Origin: Chitinophaga hostae
Lineage (GTDB): Bacteria; Bacteroidota; Bacteroidia; Chitinophagales; Chitinophagaceae
Assembly: GCF_018224885.1 (NCBI RefSeq)
Contig: NZ_JAGTXB010000027.1
Coordinates: forward strand, 1-64,000
DNA length: 64,000 nucleotides
Reading direction: 5' to 3'
The position numbers and the translations under genes are program-made. Of this stretch, positions 60,526-64,000 are shown piece after piece. Position 1 is the stretch's first letter. Every line of letters starts with the position of its first letter. The notes under the pieces were generated by a model that did no database searches, was not told the DNA's origin, and saw only the letters and a list, made by a program, of their open reading frames with translations.

Positions 60526-62730
60526 ATGAAAGCAGTATTTCTGTATATAACATTGATGAGCCTGTGTAGTATTGTTGCTGCACAGGCTTCTTTGTCTCAG
60601 GCGCCAAAGGTTGTCCGCTACGATCTCTACGTAGGCGATACCATGGTGAACTATTCCGGAAAAACCAAACATGCACTGGCGATTAACGGTACCATTCCCG
60701 GCCCCACCCTTCATTTTACCGAGGGAGATACCGCCGAAATATACGTACATAACACGCTGAAACAGGAAACTTCTATCCACTGGCATGGCATTATTTTGCC
60801 CAACCAATACGATGGCGTATCCTACCTGACAACAAGACCGGTAAAAGCCGGCGAAACTCACCTGTACCGTTTCCCGGTGGTGCAGCACGGTACGTACTGG
60901 TATCATAGTCATACGATGTTCCAGGAGCAGAGCGGTATGTATGGCGCTATCGTGATGCACAAAAGAAATGAACCTACCGGTAAAGAATATATGTTGTTGC
61001 TGAGTGACTGGACGGATATGCATCCGCATACCGTAAACCGGTACCTGCACAACGCGAACGATTGGTTTGCTATTAAAAAGGGATCCGTGCAGAGTTATGC
61101 GGAAGCGATCGGGCATAAGCAGTTCCCCACCAAAGTAACCAATGAATGGAAACGCATGAATGCCATGGATGTAAGCGATGTGTATTATGAACGTTTCCTC
61201 AGTAATGGTAAAGCGGTGGAAGAGCAGCCACAGTTTAAAGCGGGAGATAAAGTGCGTTTGCGCATTGTGAACGGCAGCTCCTCTACTTATTTCTGGTTGC
61301 ACTATGCCGGCGGAAAAATTTCGGTGGTAGCCAATGATGGCGCCGATGTGGAGCCGGTGGAGGTGGACCGTTTGCTGGTGGGTGTATCTGAAACCTATGA
61401 TGTAATAGTAACGATACCGGATAATATGCAGTATGAATTTATGGCTACTGCGGAAGATCGTACAGGTTCCACCTCGTTATGGCTGGGCCAGGGGATGAAA
61501 ATGCCTGCCAAACCATTACCGCGCCTCAAATATTTTGAGGGAATGAAGATGATGAACGACATGATGAAAATGAACGGGGATATGGATACCAGCGGCGGCA
61601 TGGAAATGTCGAATCAGCAAATGGATATGAATACCGTGATGTACCCGGAGATTACCGGTGAAGAGAAAGCTGCGCCTATGCAGCATGACATGCATGGCAT
61701 GCAAATGGATAGCGCCGCCGGGGATATTGTAACATTGAATTACGGCATGTTAAGAGCGCCGGAGAAAACCACTTTACCGGAAGGACCCGTGAAGCTGCTG
61801 AATTTTGAATTAACAGGGAACATGAATCGTTATGTATGGAGTATCAATAATAAAACGGTTTCTGAAACAGATAAGATCTTAATCAAGAAAGGGGAGATCG
61901 TGCGGATCGTGTTGTATAACAATACCATGATGCGGCATCCGATGCATTTACACGGACATTTTTTCAGGGTGTTAAATGGACAAGGCGAATATTCACCGTT
62001 GAAAACAGTGCTGGATATTATGCCGATGGAACGCGATACTATTGAGTTTGCGGCTACGGAAAGCGGTGACTGGTTCTTTCACTGTCATATCCTTTATCAC
62101 ATGATGAGCGGTATGGGCCGTGTGTTCAGTTATGAAAATTCACCGCCTAACCCGGAAGTGCCGGATCCAGCGATGGCTTATAAAATGCTGAAGAAAGATG
62201 ATCGCATGCTGCATACCATGGCAAGAGTGGGATTAGAAAGCACCGGCAGTGATGGAGAAGTGATGGTAGCGAATACGCGGTATCGTTTTTCGACTGAATG
62301 GCGGCTGGGAGTAAACGATCATCACGGTTATGAAAGCGAAAGCCATTTTGGAAGATACTTTGGTAAAATGCAATGGCTGTTTCCATACGTTGGCTGGGAT
62401 GTGCGGTACCGTAAGATGGATGACGCAGAGAAGAATTTATTCGGGCAAAAGAATACAAAGGACTTCAGACAGGTGTTTCACGTGGGACTGGAATATACGT
62501 TGCCCATGCTGATTGTGGCCGATGCTTCGGTGGATACAGACGGGCGTTTGCGCGTGCAGCTGATGCGGGATGATGTGCCGGTAACAAGACGTCTGCGTTT
62601 TAGCTTTATGGTGAACACGGATAAAGAATATATGGCCGGATTCCGGTATATCGTTACAAGGAATTTTGCCTTTTCCACTCACTACGACAGCGATATGGGG
62701 CTGGGAGCGGGTATTACATTAAGCTATTAA
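60526..62730 (+). CDS. Multicopper oxidase (CopA-type) with C-terminal barrel-like domain
   Basis: Exported oxidase of 734 aa; signal peptide LCSIVAAQA. The copper sites are visible: HWHGIILP, YWYHSHTMFQ, HPMHLHGHFF and FFHCHILYHMMSGM. A Met/His-rich loop at about 325-395 (MKMMNDMMKMNGDMD, MQHDMHGMQMDS) suits copper binding. After the third cupredoxin domain, about 170 residues (YRFSTEWRLGVNDHHG, FGRYFG, LEYTLPMLIVADAS, ending in TLSY) have alternating strands and a terminal aromatic, like an outer-membrane CopB-type barrel. Oxidation of Cu(I) and storage or efflux at the outer membrane is inferred. Confidence 0.9.
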   Translation: MKAVFLYITLMSLCSIVAAQASLSQAPKVVRYDLYVGDTMVNYSGKTKHALAINGTIPGPTLHFTEGDTAEIYVHNTLKQETSIHWHGIILPNQYDGVSYLTTRPVKAGETHLYRFPVVQHGTYWYHSHTMFQEQSGMYGAIVMHKRNEPTGKEYMLLLSDWTDMHPHTVNRYLHNANDWFAIKKGSVQSYAEAIGHKQFPTKVTNEWKRMNAMDVSDVYYERFLSNGKAVEEQPQFKAGDKVRLRIVNGSSSTYFWLHYAGGKISVVANDGADVEPVEVDRLLVGVSETYDVIVTIPDNMQYEFMATAEDRTGSTSLWLGQGMKMPAKPLPRLKYFEGMKMMNDMMKMNGDMDTSGGMEMSNQQMDMNTVMYPEITGEEKAAPMQHDMHGMQMDSAAGDIVTLNYGMLRAPEKTTLPEGPVKLLNFELTGNMNRYVWSINNKTVSETDKILIKKGEIVRIVLYNNTMMRHPMHLHGHFFRVLNGQGEYSPLKTVLDIMPMERDTIEFAATESGDWFFHCHILYHMMSGMGRVFSYENSPPNPEVPDPAMAYKMLKKDDRMLHTMARVGLESTGSDGEVMVANTRYRFSTEWRLGVNDHHGYESESHFGRYFGKMQWLFPYVGWDVRYRKMDDAEKNLFGQKNTKDFRQVFHVGLEYTLPMLIVADASVDTDGRLRVQLMRDDVPVTRRLRFSFMVNTDKEYMAGFRYIVTRNFAFSTHYDSDMGLGAGITLSY

Positions 62731-62740
62731 ATAGAACAGT

Positions 62741-64000
62741 ATGGAACATCAACATCAGCATCAGCACACCGACATGAAGATGGATATGCCATCGCATGAG
62801 CATGCGGGGATGAAACACGAACAACAACAGATGGGACATGGGGGACATCATGATCATCATGCGATGATGATCGCGGATTTCAGGAAACGCTTTTATGTAG
62901 TGCTGATACTAACGGTGCCTGTTATGCTGCTGTCGGAAATGATACAGCATTGGTTAGGCATCACTATTAGTTTTACGGGAGATAAATACCTGTTGCTGTT
63001 GTTGTCTTCTGTAGTCTTTGTATACGGTGGCTGGCCATTTCTGAAGGGCTGGTATGAAGAGATGAAGGCCTGGGAGCCGGGCATGATGACGCTGATTGGG
63101 TTTGCCATTACGGTGGCTTATGTATACAGTGTGGCCACTGTATTTGGTTTATCCGGCATGGATTTTTTCTGGGAGCTCACTACGCTGATCCTGATTATGT
63201 TGCTGGGGCATTGGATTGAGATGAAGTCGGTAGCCGGCGCTTCACGGGAGCTGGAGTTGCTGGTGCAGCTGATGCCGGACGATGCGCATTTGGTGCATGG
63301 TGATCATATCATGGATGTGAAAACGGCATCGCTGAAGGCGGGGGACATTATTTTAATCAAGCCGGGGGAGAAGGTGGCAGCAGATGGTAATATTACAGAG
63401 GGCGAAACCTATTTGAATGAGAGTATGCTGACCGGCGAATCGAAGCCGGTGCAAAAGCAGCAGGGGGATAAGGTGATTGCAGGGGCTATTAACGGGAATG
63501 GCGCCATCAGGGTGGCTGTAACACATGGTGTGGCCGATTCTTATTTGTCGCAGGTGGTAAAGCTGGTACAGGATGCGCAGCAATCCAAATCAAAAACGCA
63601 GTTGCTGGCTGACAAGGCTGCGCGCTGGCTGACGTTGATTGCTATCCTCGCCGGGATTGCCACGTTTTTATACTGGTGGCTGAGTGGGCGGGAGCTGTCT
63701 TTTGCGATAGAACGCATGGTAACGGTGATCGTGATTTGTTGTCCGCATGCCCTGGGATTGGCGGTGCCGCTGGTGATTGCTAAATCCACGGCGTTGTCGG
63801 CACGGCATGGTTTACTGATCAAGAACCGTACGGACTTTGAGAACTCCCGGAGAATTACCAGTATTGTCTTCGACAAGACCGGTACGCTTACGGTGGGCCG
63901 TTTTGAAGTGGTACGCTTTGATACTTTACAGGCGGGGTTAGAGAAAGAACAGGTGTTGCTGCTGGCAGCTGCTCTGGAAGGGAGTTCGGAACACCCGATT
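62741..64000 (+). CDS. copB: P1B-3 copper/silver-translocating ATPase, cut by the window end
   Basis: The frame opens at ATG 62741, 11 bases after the oxidase stop, and is open to the last base (420 codons, so the C-terminus is missing). The N-terminus is rich in His and Met (MEHQHQHQHTDMKMDMP), a soft Cu/Ag binding tail. Membrane helices are followed by TGESKPV in the actuator, Cys334-Pro-His336 (CCPHALGLAVP) in helix 6 and Asp378 in DKTGTLTVG, the P1B-3 CPH signature. It differs from the upstream P1B-1 pump and gives the operon two exporters. Confidence 0.93.
   Translation, partial: MEHQHQHQHTDMKMDMPSHEHAGMKHEQQQMGHGGHHDHHAMMIADFRKRFYVVLILTVPVMLLSEMIQHWLGITISFTGDKYLLLLLSSVVFVYGGWPFLKGWYEEMKAWEPGMMTLIGFAITVAYVYSVATVFGLSGMDFFWELTTLILIMLLGHWIEMKSVAGASRELELLVQLMPDDAHLVHGDHIMDVKTASLKAGDIILIKPGEKVAADGNITEGETYLNESMLTGESKPVQKQQGDKVIAGAINGNGAIRVAVTHGVADSYLSQVVKLVQDAQQSKSKTQLLADKAARWLTLIAILAGIATFLYWWLSGRELSFAIERMVTVIVICCPHALGLAVPLVIAKSTALSARHGLLIKNRTDFENSRRITSIVFDKTGTLTVGRFEVVRFDTLQAGLEKEQVLLLAAALEGSSEHPI

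Overview
The window looks like chromosome of a Bacteroidota bacterium, most likely a soil- or plant-associated member of the Chitinophagaceae (Chitinophaga-like; the genus is an inference). The reasons are: many signal peptides and lipoboxes on carbohydrate-active enzymes (GH3, GH5, GH16, GH92, a sulfatase, a sialate O-acetylesterase); a secreted protease ending in a gliding/T9SS type-B C-terminal domain; a propeller/Y_Y_Y sensor regulator; -7 boxes of the Bacteroidota type (TAnnTTTG); and few recognisable Shine-Dalgarno sequences. No rRNA, tRNA, CRISPR array, phage gene or transposase was seen. Several genes appear to begin at TTG in the longest frame; where a good ATG lies just downstream, usually in front of a signal peptide, that ATG was taken as the start.

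Layout. 0-9 kb: aldo/keto reductase, class V aminotransferase, GH3 glycosidase, Na+/H+ antiporter, TfoX-like protein, serine beta-lactamase-like hydrolase and Bcr/CflA efflux pump. 9-19.5 kb: a glucan/secretion region with a one-protein sensor-regulator, a GH5 pseudogene broken by an internal deletion, a GH16 lipoprotein with a beta-trefoil-like tail, a large M43 metalloprotease and an alpha/beta hydrolase. 19.4-31.2 kb: a candidate structured RNA on the minus strand, a nuclease, a glycosyltransferase, an ABC exporter, a sulfatase, several secreted proteins of unknown function, a GNAT enzyme and a histone H1-like protein. 31.5-37.7 kb: a compact eight-gene operon for a lipid-primed polyketide: FAD oxidoreductase, methyltransferase, type III PKS, enoyl-reductase-like SDR, FabZ-like dehydratase, FabF-like ketosynthase, ACP and phosphopantetheinyl transferase. 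39.2-46.2 kb: a four-gene operon of Planctomycete-type cytochrome/DUF1501 proteins. 46.3-57.2 kb: a MocR regulator, a GNAT enzyme, an SGNH + alpha/beta hydrolase fusion, a GH92 mannosidase, an FMN reductase and a sialate O-acetylesterase. 57.4-64 kb: a copper-resistance operon (P1B-1 ATPase, HMA chaperone, DUF3347 protein, multicopper oxidase with a barrel-like tail, and a P1B-3 ATPase cut by the window end).

The most interesting points are the type III PKS/fatty-acid operon with its own ACP and activating enzyme but no ketoreductase; the long inverted repeats at convergent gene ends, whose arms often supply the last codons and stop of the flanking genes; the unassigned minus-strand RNA with its own promoter and terminator; and the GH5 gene that has lost its acid/base region.
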